The notes under the pieces are model-generated. The model made no database searches. It was not told the DNA's origin and saw nothing but the letters and a program-made list of their open reading frames with translations. DNA of 16,190 nucleotides, from NCBI GenBank assembly GCA_964606415.1, contig CAZSGN010000029.1, positions 1-16,190 of the forward strand, in the 5' to 3' direction. The DNA comes from CAZSGN01 sp964606415. Lineage in GTDB: Bacteria > Bacteroidota > Bacteroidia > Bacteroidales > JBBRXJ01. The translations under genes and the position numbers were made by a program. Positions 14,928 to 16,190 of this stretch are shown piece after piece; positions within the stretch are counted from its first letter, which is position 1; every line of letters begins with the position of its first letter.

Positions 14928-15890
14928 ATGAAGAAGCCGGAAAAAAAACTTTTGTTTTTTTTTATGATACTTTTTTTCATGCCTGTTTTACTTTCAGCCC
15001 AAGAAAAAGAACCAAAGATAAAACAAGGTTATGAATATATTCAAAACCTTCAATACACCAAAGCCATTAACCATTTTACAACCCTTATTAATGAAAATCA
15101 AGACCATATTGAAGCATACATAGGCAGAGCCCAGGCTTATAACGAAAAAATGTTATTAGACAAAGCAGAAAAAGATGTATTCAAAAGTCTTGGAATAGAT
15201 AACACTTATCCGGAAGCGCATTATGTAAGAGCATTAATTCAGATTAATAAAAAAGAGTATGAAAAAGCCATGGATCATTTAGAGACAGCCATACAATATA
15301 ATCCGGATTATAAAGAAGCAAAAGCAGCCATCATCAATGTTTTATATAAGCAGGAAAAATACCGAAAAGCCGAATCTTATGCTAAAGAGCTGATTGAAAA
15401 TGATGCAAACTATGGAAATTATTATTATTATCTTAGTAAAATCTATCATGCAAGAGACCGTCACGAAAAAGCATTGGATTTATTTGATAAAGCACTCTCT
15501 TTTAAAACCAATATCGACCCTTTTAAAATCTATTTAAACCGCGGAGACACCAAACAAAACCTGGGCCTTTTGGTTGAAGCCAAGGGCGATTTTGATAAAG
15601 CAATCAGTATTTATGACCAAAATCCCAGCGCCTTTCATGGACGAGGAGTTGTTTATTACCGGCTCAAAGAATATGAAAAAGCACTAGAAGATTTTCAGCA
15701 ATCGATACGCCTTACAAACAAGGAACCAAAACGCTGGAGAAAAAATTCCGAAACTTATTACAATATAGGTATGACTTATTACCGTTTAGATGTAAAAGAA
15801 AAAGCCTGTAAAAACTTTCATTTTGCTTGCGAGTTGGGCAATTCCAATGCCTGTAAAATGGTTGTTATGAGGTGTTCACGTAATCGTTAG
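14928..15890 (+). CDS. Secreted tetratricopeptide-repeat protein
   Basis: The 320-residue protein begins with a signal peptide (basic MKKPEKK, hydrophobic LLFFFMILFFMPVLL, cleavage after LSA near 24) and is otherwise almost entirely TPR helices, from about residue 30 to 300. Clear repeats include YEYIQNLQYTKAINHF (35-50), AHYVRALIQINKKEYEKAMDHL (97-118), YYYLSKIYHARDRHEKALDLFDKAL (176-200) and GRGVVYYRLKEYEKALEDF (238-256). The C-terminal cap is cysteine-rich: C294, C301, C309 and C316 at 7-8 residue spacing, reminiscent of Sel1-like or Cys-spaced cap repeats. TPR proteins are binding scaffolds, and no catalytic domain is seen. The partner and role are unknown. It lies 57 bases after recR and 25 bases before the glycosyltransferase, so co-transcription is likely, but the three genes need not share a function. 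Confidence 0.85.
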   Translation: MKKPEKKLLFFFMILFFMPVLLSAQEKEPKIKQGYEYIQNLQYTKAINHFTTLINENQDHIEAYIGRAQAYNEKMLLDKAEKDVFKSLGIDNTYPEAHYVRALIQINKKEYEKAMDHLETAIQYNPDYKEAKAAIINVLYKQEKYRKAESYAKELIENDANYGNYYYYLSKIYHARDRHEKALDLFDKALSFKTNIDPFKIYLNRGDTKQNLGLLVEAKGDFDKAISIYDQNPSAFHGRGVVYYRLKEYEKALEDFQQSIRLTNKEPKRWRKNSETYYNIGMTYYRLDVKEKACKNFHFACELGNSNACKMVVMRCSRNR

Positions 15891-15915
15891 AAAAAGTATT
15901 AAGGACTACCATATT

Positions 15916-16190
15916 ATGGAAAAAGATATTTCCATTGTGATTGTTAATTACAATGTAAAGCATTTTTTAGAACAATGTATTCAGAGTGTTTTAAAGGCAA
16001 CAACCCATATTAATGCTGAAATATTTGTTGTTGATAATAATTCCGTAGACGGGTCAGTTGCCATGCTTCAGGAAAAATTCCCTGAAATCACACTCATTGC
16101 TAACCGGGAAAATATCGGCTTTTCAAAAGCAAATAATCAAGCTATAAAAAAAAGCAGGGGCCGATATGTGCTTTTACTAAATCCGGATAC
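15916..16190 (+). CDS. Family 2 glycosyltransferase, N-terminal part (runs off the window)
   Basis: The ATG at 15916 opens a frame that is unbroken to the window end, giving 91 complete residues. It shows the GT-A fold opening of family GT2: DISIVIVNYNVKHFLEQCIQSVL (strand and first helix), FVVDNNSVDGS (nucleotide-binding strand with the D-N-N-S motif), ANRENIGFSKANNQAI, and LLLNPDT where the metal-binding DxD equivalent would fall. The NIGFSKANNQ and LLLNPD pattern is typical of the WbbL/rhamnosyltransferase-like branch that adds sugars to cell-surface polysaccharides from nucleotide sugars. Acceptor, donor and any membrane anchor are outside the window. The gene follows the TPR gene after 25 bases. 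Confidence 0.9.
   Translation, partial: MEKDISIVIVNYNVKHFLEQCIQSVLKATTHINAEIFVVDNNSVDGSVAMLQEKFPEITLIANRENIGFSKANNQAIKKSRGRYVLLLNPD

Noticed and set aside
1..16190. Search for CRISPR arrays, tRNA/rRNA genes, insertion sequences, toxin-antitoxin pairs and phage or defence genes.
   Set aside because: No regularly spaced repeats, cloverleaf structures, transposase or integrase motifs, or defence-type domains were recognised.

Overview
The window is AT-rich DNA from a member of the Bacteroidota, most likely a free-living, polysaccharide-degrading member of the Bacteroidia (inference). The evidence is a SusC/SusD outer-membrane pair, a TlpA-like lipoprotein-type thioredoxin of the DUF4369/DUF5106 kind, an nspC-type polyamine gene, no clear Shine-Dalgarno sequences, and several matches to the Bacteroidota -7 promoter element TAnnTTTG. 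No tRNA, rRNA, CRISPR array, transposase or integrase was seen.

Layout. (1) 1-1756, mostly minus strand: the 5' part of carboxynorspermidine decarboxylase (nspC), then a decayed C-terminal fragment of an MscS-type mechanosensitive channel on the plus strand, then a polyprenyl diphosphate synthase convergent with it. (2) 1939-4541, plus strand: a secreted TlpA-like thioredoxin-fold protein followed after 11 bases by carA. (3) 4707-13724, minus strand: transcription order is Na+/solute symporter, SusC-like TonB-dependent receptor, SusD-like lipoprotein, and a family GH95 glycosidase (alpha-L-fucosidase/L-galactosidase type). This is a small glycan-uptake locus without a visible regulator. A perfect 15-bp terminator hairpin lies between susD and the glycosidase. 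(4) 13725-14243: a 519-base divergent intergenic region with an imperfect 55-base palindrome. (5) 14244-16190, plus strand: recR, a secreted TPR protein and the start of a family 2 glycosyltransferase, probably one transcript.

How the genes work together. Only region 3 looks like a functional system. SusD captures an oligosaccharide at the surface, SusC imports it with TonB energy, and the periplasmic or membrane-anchored GH95 enzyme removes terminal fucose-like residues. The symporter could carry the released sugar across the inner membrane, although it may equally be an unrelated housekeeping neighbour. The remaining genes are housekeeping: polyamine, isoprenoid and carbamoyl-phosphate synthesis, and recombinational repair.

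I did not find a convincing undescribed multi-gene system. The signals most worth checking are small: a perfect terminator-like hairpin inside the 5' coding region of carA, a 13-bp inverted repeat flanking susD, the palindrome upstream of recR, and the MscS remnant.
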